Origin: Burkholderiaceae bacterium
Lineage (GTDB): Bacteria > Pseudomonadota > Gammaproteobacteria > Burkholderiales > Burkholderiaceae
DNA length: 47,423 nt
Assembly: GCA_947450225.1 (NCBI GenBank)
Contig: CANFUO010000007.1
Span: forward strand, 1-47,423
Direction: 5' to 3'
Shown here piece after piece: positions 1 to 8,155 of the stretch. The translations under genes were made by a program, and so were the position numbers. Every line of letters begins with the position of its first letter. Position 1 is the first letter of the stretch. The notes under the pieces were generated by a model. The model was given only the letters and a program-made list of their open reading frames with translations. It did no database searches and had not been told where the DNA came from.

Positions 1-357
1 ATGATTAAAACCATATTAGAAGATGTGGCAGATAACTTATTTAACCCAGACCCATACTATCAACAAGGCGGGGACATGGTACGTGTAGGTGGACTGCAAT
101 ATAGCATTCGTCCCAAAGAAGGAATGGGCAAGCGTATTTCAGACATGCGTTTACATGGACAGTTAATTGATGCAAATAAAAGCTATAAAGTGGCTGGATG
201 GGCGCCGGTGAGTGCTGCGTCAAAAGATATTGGTGGAGAGCCGATATGGGATGTTATCGCGCATCATTTGCGAGATATAAAAACAGTAAAAGCAGTAAAA
301 ATTAATGAACCTAAGGTACTCGGAGTTACTAGTAATCCTGGATATGAATCACTTTAA
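1..357 (+). CDS. soxB: Thiosulfohydrolase SoxB, C-terminal fragment (5' end outside window)
   Basis: This is the last 118 residues of a SoxB-like protein, the periplasmic dimanganese enzyme that hydrolyses sulfate from the cysteine-bound sulfur intermediate on SoxYZ during thiosulfate oxidation. The fragment belongs to the 5'-nucleotidase C-terminal domain. The strings DNLFNPDPYYQQGGDMVRVGG and YKVAGWAPVS are typical of SoxB and not of ordinary 5'-nucleotidases. SoxB is usually about 560 residues, so the ATG at base 1 is almost certainly an internal methionine and the gene continues to the left. No other sox gene is visible; the downstream gene faces the same way but is 104 bases off with its own ribosome binding site. 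Confidence 0.9.
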   Translation: MIKTILEDVADNLFNPDPYYQQGGDMVRVGGLQYSIRPKEGMGKRISDMRLHGQLIDANKSYKVAGWAPVSAASKDIGGEPIWDVIAHHLRDIKTVKAVKINEPKVLGVTSNPGYESL

Positions 358-461
358 CATTGGAAGATGAAATATATAATTAATCCTAAAATCTTTTATC
401 AAATCGAAAAAGACACCGATCATAAGAGTCTATAATCAATGAATATAACAAGGAGGCAAGT

Positions 462-1268
462 ATGGCAAATAAAGAGCAACTTTCTCGTCGGAGTGCAATT
501 AAATTAGGGTTGGGGACTGCCGCGGCAGCCACAATTACTTCAGGCGGAGTATCAACTGCCGTGGCTGCAGAAAAGAAGATCTTATTCAAAGTCCCGCAGA
601 TCTATATTCCGGTTGTTGATCAAAAAGAACAATTTCCGGTTCGAAGAATTTATTGTATCGGCAGAAATTACGCAGCTCATGCCAGGGAAATGGGATCGGA
701 TCCAACACGTGAGCCACCATTCTTTTTTCAAAAGCCAACCGATGCGATTCAGTATGTGGCACCTAACACGGTAGGAGATCATCAGTATCCAACCCTGACT
801 AATAACTATCATTATGAAGTTGAATTAGTCGCAGCACTTCATCGTGGTGGAAAAAATATCTCTGTTGAAAAAGCACTAGATCACGTCTACGCTTATGCAT
901 TAGGTTTAGATATGACAAGAAGAGATTTGCAGCGCTTTATGGGCGACCAGAAAAAGCCTTGGGAGATTGGCAAATCATTTGATCACTCAGCGCCCATAGG
1001 CCCATTATTCCCAGTGAGTAAGGTAGGGCATTTCACAGAAGGCAATATTGAGTTATCTGTTAATGGTGTTGTTAAACAAAAAGCAGACTTAAAGCAAATG
1101 ATTTGGTCCGTTGCAGAGCAAATTGCTAAATTATCAGAAGCGAATGAACTATTTCCTGGCGATATCATTTATTCAGGCACGCCAGAGAATGTAGGGCCAG
1201 TAGTTCGGGGCGATGTGATTCGTTGTCAGATTCACAAATTACCAGATCTCGTGGTTAAGATTGTTTAA
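462..1268 (+). CDS. FAH-family hydrolase with Tat signal peptide
   Basis: A 268-residue fumarylacetoacetate-hydrolase-fold protein. The N-terminus has a twin-arginine motif (SRRSAIK, arginines 9 and 10), an alanine-rich hydrophobic stretch and a likely signal-peptidase site near AVAAEKK (about residue 36), so export to the periplasm is predicted. The fold is shown by RRIYCIGRNYAAHA (61-74) and by acidic metal ligands in YEVEL (E119, E121) and GLDMTRRDLQ (D150). Members of this family cleave or isomerise C-C bonds of 2-oxo or 1,3-diketo acids with a divalent metal. The ATG follows a strong AAGGAGG site at about 450. Most family members are cytoplasmic, so the Tat signal is the odd feature. The substrate is unknown. 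Confidence 0.85.
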   Translation: MANKEQLSRRSAIKLGLGTAAAATITSGGVSTAVAAEKKILFKVPQIYIPVVDQKEQFPVRRIYCIGRNYAAHAREMGSDPTREPPFFFQKPTDAIQYVAPNTVGDHQYPTLTNNYHYEVELVAALHRGGKNISVEKALDHVYAYALGLDMTRRDLQRFMGDQKKPWEIGKSFDHSAPIGPLFPVSKVGHFTEGNIELSVNGVVKQKADLKQMIWSVAEQIAKLSEANELFPGDIIYSGTPENVGPVVRGDVIRCQIHKLPDLVVKIV

Positions 1269-1291
1269 TGTAGCCTATTAATTAGCTAAAT

Positions 1292-1333
1292 AGTAAAAAG
1301 GGTAAATATCAAAAGTATTTACCCTTTTTTACT
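1292..1333. terminator. Rho-independent terminator after the Tat-FAH gene
   Basis: A near-perfect inverted repeat of about 17 bases per arm (AGTAAAAAGGGTAAATA and its complement with one extra T) around a 7-base loop. It starts 23 bases after the stop codon. The right arm ends in a run of six T, and the left arm carries the matching A run, so it could work in both directions. This is the clearest terminator in the window and separates the sox/FAH side from the DUF2452 gene. Confidence 0.85.
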
Positions 1334-1461
1334 AGTGGGTCACCTTCAGACGTCTAGCTCAAAAAGTAGGTTTTTAAGTCGAGAAAGTCAAGTTAAGCAC
1401 TATTCTCCAAAATTTACGATAATCTAAGTTCACCACATTATTCTGTCAAATAGGAATTATC

Positions 1462-1884
1462 ATGCGTATTGAAGACACAGACCCAGCTAAGCACGCCTCT
1501 ATCGAATACCCCATGGAAGTAAGTGCGCCCGTCTTTGCCCCCATTCAAGTCGTCGCAGAAAAAGATAAGGCAGTAAATATTGCAAGGCAAAATGCACAAC
1601 TAGAATACGACCGGATTATGGAGCAGGCCGCAGTTTTAGTAAAACAAGCAAAAGCATTACAAGCACGATTAGATGCAACAGAGATGGTGCATGCAGCCAC
1701 ATTTAGTTTTAATCCCATACACGGCAAAATATATCACTTATATGTGGATCAAAGGACGCAAAAAAATTTGTTGATTCAAAATGGCCCAAATGAATGGAGT
1801 TGTGGGATTCCCCAGAATTGGACTTACTCTTTTGCGGTAAAAAAATTGGGTGATAGTACTTGGGCTGTTGTTGAAGAAGTGTGA
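1462..1884 (+). CDS. DUF2452 domain protein
   Basis: A 140-residue soluble protein with no signal peptide or membrane segment. The middle (residues about 30-75) is a predicted helical, possibly coiled-coil stretch rich in Ala, Gln and Lys. The C-terminal part contains FNPIHGKIYHLYVD followed by NEWSCG, the pattern I associate with DUF2452, a bacterial family of unknown function. It stands alone between a terminator upstream and a convergent Bug gene downstream. The family assignment is from pattern memory; function cannot be inferred. Confidence 0.7.
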   Translation: MRIEDTDPAKHASIEYPMEVSAPVFAPIQVVAEKDKAVNIARQNAQLEYDRIMEQAAVLVKQAKALQARLDATEMVHAATFSFNPIHGKIYHLYVDQRTQKNLLIQNGPNEWSCGIPQNWTYSFAVKKLGDSTWAVVEEV

Positions 1885-1890
1885 TTAACC

Positions 1891-1918
1891 AGCGACGCTT
1901 TCGCTATCGCCACGTGGC
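1891..1918. other. GC-rich inverted repeats between convergent genes
   Basis: Two adjacent short symmetric elements lie in the 51-base gap between the DUF2452 gene and the convergent Bug gene. AGCGA-cgctt-TCGCT (1891-1905) can form a small hairpin, and GCCACGTGGC (1909-1918) is a perfect 10-base palindrome. They may stop converging transcripts or bind a protein. There is no T-run, so it is not a textbook terminator. Confidence 0.35.
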
Positions 1919-1935
1919 ATACCTAGTAATTTGTA

Positions 1936-2925
1936 TTAATCCACTTTGCCAATTTTTAACATGGTGGCTTTAATACGTTCGGCATCTTTATTCAGGAAAT
2001 CAGCAAAAGCAGCGCCATCGCGATAATCACTGGTTGCGCCAAGCTTTGTCATACTTTGAATAAAGCCGTTATCTTGAGTAACTGCCTTTTGAATATCGCT
2101 ACGAATCGACTGAACAATTTGATCCGGGGTTTTGATTGGGGCAAACAAACCGATCCATAAATAAAACTCAGCATCTTTATATCCAAGTTCAATTGCAGTT
2201 GGTACCTCAGGAAGTGAAGCCAATCGTTTATTGCCAGTAACAACAAGGGCTCTGAGCGCACCGGATTTAATTTGATTGACAACAGCACTAGGAGCGCTAG
2301 CCGTGGTTGCAATATGCCCGCCTAAAAGAGCCAAAATTGCGGGACCACCTCCAGCAAAAGGAATATGTCTTAATTTGACATTGGCGGCATTGGCTAACAT
2401 TTCAATTGGAATATGAGAAGCACTATAAGCCCCAGACGATCCATACGTGATTTCTCCCGGCTTGGCTTTTGCATCCGCAATTAAATCTTTATAGGTTTTC
2501 CAAGGCGCGTCAGCTTTTACGACTAACACAATAGGATCAGCCACTAAAAGGGCTAAAGGGGCAAAGTTATTGATATCAAATGTAGTTGGTCGACCAAACA
2601 TACGATCTGCTTCAGGAACAATAATCATTGATGGGTTGGTTGCGAGTAGGGTATAGCCATCAGGGCTAGAGTTAGCAACAAAAGCCGCACCAATTGCACC
2701 ACCAGCGCCAGGTTTAGTCAAGACCACAGCAGGCTGTTGCCAGACATTAAATAAGGCTTGAGAAATCAATCGTGACGGTTGATCAGCTGCGCCCCCAGGT
2801 GGGAAAGGGACAACGAGATTAACAGGTTTATTGGGGAAGTTGTTTTGTGAGAAAACAAGACTGCTAAATACAAAGAAAAATAAGAATAAAAGTTTTTTTA
2901 GATAAGGGTTAACATCATGAAGCAT
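1936..2925 (-). CDS. Bug-family tripartite tricarboxylate receptor (TctC-like), copy 1
   Basis: A 329-residue periplasmic solute-binding protein of the Bug (TctC) family. A signal peptide (hydrophobic core LLFLFFFVFSSLVFS) is followed by the family opening FPNKPVNLVVPFPPGGAAD and by KPGAGGAIGA and SPDGYTLL. Bug proteins bind small carboxylates or related polar organic molecules. No TctA/TctB membrane partner is in the window, which is common for this expanded family in Burkholderiales. The ATG has a good CAGGAGA site 8 bases upstream. The gene diverges from the Ldh-type dehydrogenase at 3017 and may share a control region with it (2926-3016). Confidence 0.93.
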   Translation of the reverse strand: MLHDVNPYLKKLLFLFFFVFSSLVFSQNNFPNKPVNLVVPFPPGGAADQPSRLISQALFNVWQQPAVVLTKPGAGGAIGAAFVANSSPDGYTLLATNPSMIIVPEADRMFGRPTTFDINNFAPLALLVADPIVLVVKADAPWKTYKDLIADAKAKPGEITYGSSGAYSASHIPIEMLANAANVKLRHIPFAGGGPAILALLGGHIATTASAPSAVVNQIKSGALRALVVTGNKRLASLPEVPTAIELGYKDAEFYLWIGLFAPIKTPDQIVQSIRSDIQKAVTQDNGFIQSMTKLGATSDYRDGAAFADFLNKDAERIKATMLKIGKVD

Positions 2926-3016
2926 CTTTATATCTCCTGATTAATTTTCGTTATATGATTAGATTAACATTAAATACAAAACGTATCCATGAGACTCATT
3001 ACAAAAAGAAAATAAG

Positions 3017-4054
3017 ATGATTCAATTTACCCCTTCACATTTAAACCGTGTAGTTCAAACTATCTTTTGTGCAGCTGGTGCAAAAGAGCAAGATGCAATC
3101 CAAATAGCTGATATTTTGGTGGCCAACCATCTGGCTGGCCATGACTCGCATGGTATTTTAAGAATTCCCGAATATTTACAAAGTATCAAAGATGGCGAAA
3201 TTGACCCATCGGCAGATCCTGAGATCCTTCAAGAAACCCCAACGAGTGCGGTTGTGAAAGGTAATTGGTCATTTGGACAGGTCGCGGGTAATTTTGCCAC
3301 CGATTTAGCGATACAAAAAGCATTAGAGATGGGCGTCTGCGCGGTGTCTATTGTGCAAGCTGCGCATACAGGCCGCCTGGCCGTATTTACCGAAAGAGCA
3401 GCCGCAAAGGGTGTTGTGATGTTTATGACAATTGGCACGGTTGATCGACCAATGACTGCTCCCTATGGCGGTGCAGCTCCCTTACTTGGCACGAATCCAA
3501 TTGCGATTACATTACCTAATCAACACGGCCCTCACGTCACATTAGATTTTGCAACTTCGGCGATTGCCGCAGGTAAGATCAAGGTAGCCAAAGCCAAACA
3601 TGAAGCCTTGCCACCGAATTGTTTGTTAGATAAAAACGGCGACCCTACGACTGATCCTAATGATTTTTTTGATGGCGGATTTATGATGCCCTTTGGGGGG
3701 CATAAAGGATATGCCTTAGCTGTAATTGCTGAATTAATGAGTGGTCCATTAGTGGGGTCAGAATATTTTCCCGCGGTGACACAACGAAGTGGGGTGTTTA
3801 TATTTGCACTCAAAGCATCTTTATTCCAACCGATGGAAAAGTATGATGAGGCATTACAAAAGTCCTTACAGAAAATCAAAGCAATCCCACCAGCGAAGGG
3901 GTTTACTGAGGTGTTATTGCCAGGAGAGCCAGAATCAAAAATGAATACCAGGCGTCTTCAAGAGGGAATTCCGATACCCAAAGATACATGGCAAGCGGTC
4001 AGAAATGCTGGATTAACGGTGGGCGTAGATATAGATACAATAAAAGCAGTTTGA
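3017..4054 (+). CDS. Ldh family NAD(P)-dependent oxidoreductase (malate/L-sulfolactate dehydrogenase type), copy 1
   Basis: A 345-residue member of the LDH2/MDH2 family, which oxidises 2-hydroxy acids or reduces 2-oxo acids and cyclic imines with NAD(P)H. It has the family signature HDSHGILR (42-49, H45 the likely catalytic histidine), the nucleotide-binding region around GTNPIAITLP and the late GGHKGYALA motif. It is the first gene of a six-gene operon that includes a BadI-like hydrolase, a Bug receptor, an MDR dehydrogenase and an amidohydrolase, so a hydroxy-acid intermediate is a reasonable guess. A second member of the family lies at 8950-9990. The substrate is unresolved. Confidence 0.9.
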   Translation: MIQFTPSHLNRVVQTIFCAAGAKEQDAIQIADILVANHLAGHDSHGILRIPEYLQSIKDGEIDPSADPEILQETPTSAVVKGNWSFGQVAGNFATDLAIQKALEMGVCAVSIVQAAHTGRLAVFTERAAAKGVVMFMTIGTVDRPMTAPYGGAAPLLGTNPIAITLPNQHGPHVTLDFATSAIAAGKIKVAKAKHEALPPNCLLDKNGDPTTDPNDFFDGGFMMPFGGHKGYALAVIAELMSGPLVGSEYFPAVTQRSGVFIFALKASLFQPMEKYDEALQKSLQKIKAIPPAKGFTEVLLPGEPESKMNTRRLQEGIPIPKDTWQAVRNAGLTVGVDIDTIKAV

Positions 4055-4124
4055 AGGAATCATTTAAGGGTATTTATTTTTTGTTATAGTCATACCATTA
4101 CAACTATATTGAGAAAGAAGAGAC

Positions 4125-4502
4125 ATGACACATCCTGTATTGCAATACGAAGAAAAACGCCGCCTAGCAATGGACACAACTGATTTAGATGCTCTTAGAC
4201 AGATATGTGACCCTGCAATGATTTATCGCCATAGCACTGGTGCAGTTGATGATTTAACTCAATACATTGGTAAATTGGAAACAAAACAAGTTAAATACTC
4301 GAATGTCGTATTTAAAGACATGACAGTGATTCTTCCTCATCAAGGTGATGCGAAGGTAGTACTGGTTATGGGGCATATGTTTGCTGATGTCACTAAGCCT
4401 ACAGAAAATATCAAGATCAGTAGTCACTTTCAGACAACTTGGACACAAGTTGGCAATGACTGGAAACTACTAGCTGTGCATAGCGCATCGATAGGTCATT
4501 AA
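4125..4502 (+). CDS. NTF2-like / SnoaL-type small protein
   Basis: A 125-residue protein with the cone-shaped alpha+beta fold pattern of the NTF2-like superfamily: an N-terminal helix with a DLDALRQICDPAMIYRHSTG turn, then strands ending WTQVGNDWKLLAVHSASIG. The superfamily includes isomerases, dehydratases and ligand-binding proteins. It sits 70 bases after the Ldh-type gene and 34 before the BadI-like gene, so a role in the same pathway is likely but undefined. AGAAGAG just before the ATG is a fair ribosome binding site. Confidence 0.8.
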   Translation: MTHPVLQYEEKRRLAMDTTDLDALRQICDPAMIYRHSTGAVDDLTQYIGKLETKQVKYSNVVFKDMTVILPHQGDAKVVLVMGHMFADVTKPTENIKISSHFQTTWTQVGNDWKLLAVHSASIGH

Positions 4503-4536
4503 TCAGCTTTAAATTCTGCAGCTAGGGGAGTTTGGC

Positions 4537-5313
4537 TTGCGTTCTTTCGAAGATATTTTATATACAGAACATGGTGGCGTTGCCACCATTGCGATTAATC
4601 GTCCTGAAAAATACAATGCCTTTCGCGGGCAAACGTGTGATGAAATCATTCAAGCACTCCACCTTGCGGGTTGGAATAAAGATATTGGCGTCATTATTTT
4701 GACTGGCGTTGGAGAAAAAGCATTTTGTTCTGGCGGCGATCAATCGGCTCAAGAAGGTGGCTATGACGGTCGAGGCATCATTGGTTTGCCACTTGAGGAG
4801 CTTCATAGCTTAATCAGAGAAGTACCCAAACCAGTCATTGCTAGAGTCAATGGCTATGCCATCGGTGGCGGCAACGTGTTGGTGACCTGTTGTGACCTAG
4901 CGATTGCGTCTGAAAATGCCATCTTTGGACAAGTAGGGCCCAGGGTTGGATCGGTCGATCCAGGTTTTGGTACTGCCTACTTAAGTCGTGTTATTGGCGA
5001 AAAGCGTGCCAGAGAAATTTGGTATTTGTGCCGTAAATATACTGCGCAACAAGCCTTAGAATGGGGGCTAGTTAATGCGGTAGTCCCTATGGATCAGCTA
5101 GACCAAGAAGTTGAGAAGTGGGCTCAGGAAATCATGGCATTAAGCCCAACCGCCATTAGTATTGCTAAACGATCATTTAATGCGGATTCGGACTCCATTA
5201 AAGGTATTGGTTCTTTGGGGATGCAGACACTTAAACTCTTTTATGAGTCAGAAGAATCAAAAGAAGGGGTAAAAGCTTTTCTAGAAAAACGTAAACCACG
5301 TTTTAGAGACTGA
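4537..5313 (+). CDS. badI: BadI-like 2-ketocyclohexanecarboxyl-CoA hydrolase (crotonase superfamily)
   Basis: A 258-residue crotonase-fold protein. It resembles MenB and, more closely, the Rhodopseudomonas BadI enzyme that opens the ring of 2-ketocyclohexanecarboxyl-CoA to give pimelyl-CoA. Supporting stretches recalled from that family are NAFRG-TCDE, CSGGDQS (oxyanion region 64-70), YDGRG-GLP-EELH, GYAIGGGNVL (107-115), GQVGPRVGSVDPG (D141 in the MenB/BadI catalytic position) and the ending ESKEGVKAFLEKRKPRF. The start is TTG, chosen because AGGGGAG lies 6 bases upstream and the protein aligns from there. MenB is less likely since no menaquinone gene is nearby. The usual aliA/badH/badJ partners are absent here. 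Confidence 0.78.
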   Translation: MRSFEDILYTEHGGVATIAINRPEKYNAFRGQTCDEIIQALHLAGWNKDIGVIILTGVGEKAFCSGGDQSAQEGGYDGRGIIGLPLEELHSLIREVPKPVIARVNGYAIGGGNVLVTCCDLAIASENAIFGQVGPRVGSVDPGFGTAYLSRVIGEKRAREIWYLCRKYTAQQALEWGLVNAVVPMDQLDQEVEKWAQEIMALSPTAISIAKRSFNADSDSIKGIGSLGMQTLKLFYESEESKEGVKAFLEKRKPRFRD

Positions 5314-5356
5314 AGTGTAATTAACCCATCGATATATATTGATCCATAGGCACAAT

Positions 5357-6349
5357 ATGAAGAAAAACATCATGCAACTAAACAAACGCTTAATACTTTT
5401 GTTCTTCATTGCTTTTTTCTCAGCATCACAAGCGCAAACGTCTGAGGGTAATTATCCGATTAAGCCGATTCGCATTATTATTCCCCAAAGTTCAGGTTCC
5501 GCCACGGATACCTTAATTCGGCTGATCGCGCCTAAATTAACAGAGCAGTTAGGGCAAGCGCTCATTTTGGAAAATAAATTAGGGGCGGGCGGCATTATCG
5601 GCGCCGATACAGTTGCTAAAGCGGCTCCAGATGGATACACGCTTTTGATTGGCGCTACATCATGGATTACGATTGCACCGCATGTATATTCAAAATTAAG
5701 TTATGACCCACAAAAAGATTTAGCACCAATATCGATATTTGCTATAGGTCAAAATGTATTAGCCGTACCTGCGAACTCACCGGTGATGAATGTAAAAGAT
5801 TTAGTTGCGCAGATGAGGGCCAATCCCAATGGATTAAATATGGCCTCAGCGGGGATTGGATCTACGAGCCATCTTGCTGGAGAAATGTTGACCTCCCTTG
5901 CAAATGTGTCCGCAGTGCATGTGCCATACAAGGGGGCGGGACCATCCGTAATGTCCTTATTATCAGGAGAGGCACAATGGGTTTTTACCCCGATGCAAGG
6001 CCCCATTGCCTTGATTCGGTCAGGTAAATTAAGGGCGCTTGCTGTAGGAGGTGGTGTTCGCTCAGCCATCTTGCCAGATGTGCCTACAGTCAAGGAATCT
6101 GGAATTGCTGGCTATGATATGAGAAATTGGTATGGCTTATTAGCACCAACGGGAACTCCAAAACCAATTATCGATAAATTACACGCCGCGATTGTAAAAG
6201 TTGTTAATAGCCCTGAGATCAAAGAGCAGTTTTATACACAGGGATCAGAGCCCACTACCAACTCTCCGCAAGAGTTTAGTCAGTTTATTCGTGACGAGAC
6301 AGAGCGTATGTCTAAAGTGGTTAAAAAAGCGGGTATCAAGGTTGAGTAA
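5357..6349 (+). CDS. Bug-family receptor (TctC-like), copy 2
   Basis: A 330-residue periplasmic binding protein. The signal peptide has the core LILLFFIAFFSASQAQ, then YPIKPIRIIIPQSSGSATD, GAGGIIGADTVAKAAPDGYTLL and the late YKGAGPSVMSLLSGE typical of Bug proteins. I place the start at the ATG at 5357 rather than the TTG 18 bases upstream because it gives a normal signal peptide; the ribosome binding site is weak (AGG). It lies within the BadI operon, 43 bases after that gene and 13 before the MDR dehydrogenase, so it probably captures the pathway substrate. Confidence 0.92.
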   Translation: MKKNIMQLNKRLILLFFIAFFSASQAQTSEGNYPIKPIRIIIPQSSGSATDTLIRLIAPKLTEQLGQALILENKLGAGGIIGADTVAKAAPDGYTLLIGATSWITIAPHVYSKLSYDPQKDLAPISIFAIGQNVLAVPANSPVMNVKDLVAQMRANPNGLNMASAGIGSTSHLAGEMLTSLANVSAVHVPYKGAGPSVMSLLSGEAQWVFTPMQGPIALIRSGKLRALAVGGGVRSAILPDVPTVKESGIAGYDMRNWYGLLAPTGTPKPIIDKLHAAIVKVVNSPEIKEQFYTQGSEPTTNSPQEFSQFIRDETERMSKVVKKAGIKVE

Positions 6350-6362
6350 TGAAGGATAAATA

Positions 6363-7343
6363 ATGCAAGCACTCAGATTTAATCAAACGGGCGATTTAAA
6401 TTTTCTGCAACTAATCGATGTACCCTTACCAAGCATCAAAGAGGATGAAGTACTGATTGAAGTAAAAGCAGCAAGACTCAATCGGAATGATATTTCGAAT
6501 GTGATGGGCAGACTTCCCTATACAACGATTCCACGAACACCAGGACGTGATTATGCGGGCATTGTAAAAGCGGGACCTAAAAATCTGATTGGTAAAGAAG
6601 TTTGGGGTACAGGTAAAGAAAACGGCTTCATCCAAGACGGCAGTCATGCCGCGCATATCAAAGTCCATCAAAATGCTATTTCTTTGAAGCCACAATCCTT
6701 ATCCTTTATCGAAGCGGCCAATTGTGGGACACCCTACATCACAGCCTGGGGAGCGATAGAGTCGTGTCATGTCGGTGAAGGGACACGCATTGTTATCATA
6801 GGAGCCAATGGCGCCGTTGGAAATGCCGCGATTGAATTAGCAAAAAAAAGAAAAGCGCAGGTCTTAGGCTTGGTACGTCGTCAAGAAAACATCGCAGATA
6901 TTGAACATCAAGGTGTTAAGGCTAATCTTTTGCCGACCGATAACACTGATGAAAAAGCCCTCAAACAATTAATACAGCAGTATTTTTCCGATGGAGCTGA
7001 TGTTATTTTTGATACGACAGGGTATTGGTTACCTAATTCCATTTCGGCGATCGCAAAATTTGGTCAAGTCGCAGTTATTGTTGCCCCAGGCAATGGACAA
7101 GTGAGTATTTCAGTCAGAGATTTATACCGAAATGGTGGATCGATCAAAGGCGTTAACTCCTTGCTGCATTCAGCTAGCGAATGCGCCACAATTTTTAACG
7201 AATTAGCAAAGGATTTTGATCATCAATTGATGCGCCCACCAAAGAATATACAAACCCATGCATTAAAAGATGCGATTGAAATATATCGAGCAGTGCAAAA
7301 TGGCTTAACTGGTATGCATGTATTTATTCCACAGCACGCATGA
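6363..7343 (+). CDS. MDR-superfamily NADPH:quinone oxidoreductase-like dehydrogenase
   Basis: A 326-residue medium-chain dehydrogenase/reductase. The N-terminal GroES-like domain contains VKAARLNRNDI and PGRDYAGIV; the Rossmann domain has IIGANGAVGNAAIELAK. The cysteine ligands of zinc alcohol dehydrogenases are not evident, so it groups with zinc-independent quinone oxidoreductases and enoyl reductases. It is fifth in the BadI operon and its stop overlaps the next start (ATGA), so the two are translationally coupled. AAGGA precedes the ATG. Its substrate may be an unsaturated CoA or keto acid intermediate. Confidence 0.85.
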   Translation: MQALRFNQTGDLNFLQLIDVPLPSIKEDEVLIEVKAARLNRNDISNVMGRLPYTTIPRTPGRDYAGIVKAGPKNLIGKEVWGTGKENGFIQDGSHAAHIKVHQNAISLKPQSLSFIEAANCGTPYITAWGAIESCHVGEGTRIVIIGANGAVGNAAIELAKKRKAQVLGLVRRQENIADIEHQGVKANLLPTDNTDEKALKQLIQQYFSDGADVIFDTTGYWLPNSISAIAKFGQVAVIVAPGNGQVSISVRDLYRNGGSIKGVNSLLHSASECATIFNELAKDFDHQLMRPPKNIQTHALKDAIEIYRAVQNGLTGMHVFIPQHA

Positions 7344-8155
7344 ACATGAAAATTATTGATGCCCATATTCATATTTGGCAAAATGGTAAACCACGAGGAG
7401 CCCACCGCCAAGCGCCTTATTCAGCAGCAGAAGTTTTGTTGGATATGGACAGTGCAGGGGTTGATGCAGCAATTATTCAACCACCAGCCTGGGATCCGCA
7501 AGCTAATCAGATTGCTATAGCAGCAGCAAAACAATATCCCAAGCGTTTTGGTATTTTGGGTAATTTTGCATTGAATAGCCCACAGCCAGAAATCATACTT
7601 CGAGATTGGAAAGAACAGTCTGGGATGTTAGGACTACGTTATATCCTCAATGAGCCGATACACAGAGAATGGATGATGGGTGATGAATTACATTGGTTAT
7701 GGTCTGGAGCGCAGGAAAACGGTATACCCATTGCAATTGCTGCAAGCAGTCATTTAGAGATTTTTGCATCGATTGCCAAGCGTTATCCTGAACTTAAATT
7801 AATTATTGATCATTTGGGTGTTCCATTAGACGCAACTGGAGAGCAGGCATTCTTGCAAATGCCTGCTCTAGAACAGTTGGCTAAATTTTCAAACATCGCC
7901 ATTAAAGCAACAGCAGTGCCCGCATACGCTGACGACACCTATCCCTATCAAAGTATTGAAAAACATATCCAAAGAATTTATCAGTTATTTGGCGCAGAAC
8001 GATTTTTTTGGGGTAGCGATATCACGAAACTTAAATGCACATGGCGCCAATCGATTGATTTATTTATCAATGAATATCAATGGATCAGTGCTGAAGAAAA
8101 GTCTTTAGTGATGGGGAGTGGATTAACTCAGTGGTTATCTTGGGACATTGATTGA
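7340..8155 (+). CDS. Amidohydrolase 2 family metal-dependent hydrolase
   Basis: A 271-residue TIM-barrel hydrolase of the amidohydrolase-2 family. Metal-ligand motifs are DAHIHIW (H9, H11) near the N-terminus, LIIDHLGVP in the middle and FWGSDITK near the C-terminus (Asp as general base). Relatives include lactonases, 2-pyrone-4,6-dicarboxylate hydrolase and decarboxylases of aromatic acids. It is the last gene of the BadI operon and overlaps the upstream gene by 4 bases. Its 3' end overlaps the convergent MBL gene by 28 bases. It could open a lactone or decarboxylate a pathway intermediate. Confidence 0.85.
   Translation: MNMKIIDAHIHIWQNGKPRGAHRQAPYSAAEVLLDMDSAGVDAAIIQPPAWDPQANQIAIAAAKQYPKRFGILGNFALNSPQPEIILRDWKEQSGMLGLRYILNEPIHREWMMGDELHWLWSGAQENGIPIAIAASSHLEIFASIAKRYPELKLIIDHLGVPLDATGEQAFLQMPALEQLAKFSNIAIKATAVPAYADDTYPYQSIEKHIQRIYQLFGAERFFWGSDITKLKCTWRQSIDLFINEYQWISAEEKSLVMGSGLTQWLSWDID

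Noticed and set aside
1-357. A complete small gene starting at base 1
   Set aside because: The reading is the C-terminal end of SoxB; the methionine at base 1 is internal and the gene is cut by the window edge.
4081-4110. TTGTTA-N18-TATATT as a promoter for the NTF2-like gene
   Set aside because: The predicted start would fall within about 10 bases of the ATG and cut off the ribosome binding site; the gene is more likely read from the upstream operon promoter.
4537-5313. MenB (naphthoate synthase)
   Set aside because: The fold and several motifs are shared, but the stretches NAFRG-TCDE, GIIGLP-EELH and the C-terminal ESKEGVKAF fit BadI better and there is no menaquinone gene nearby.
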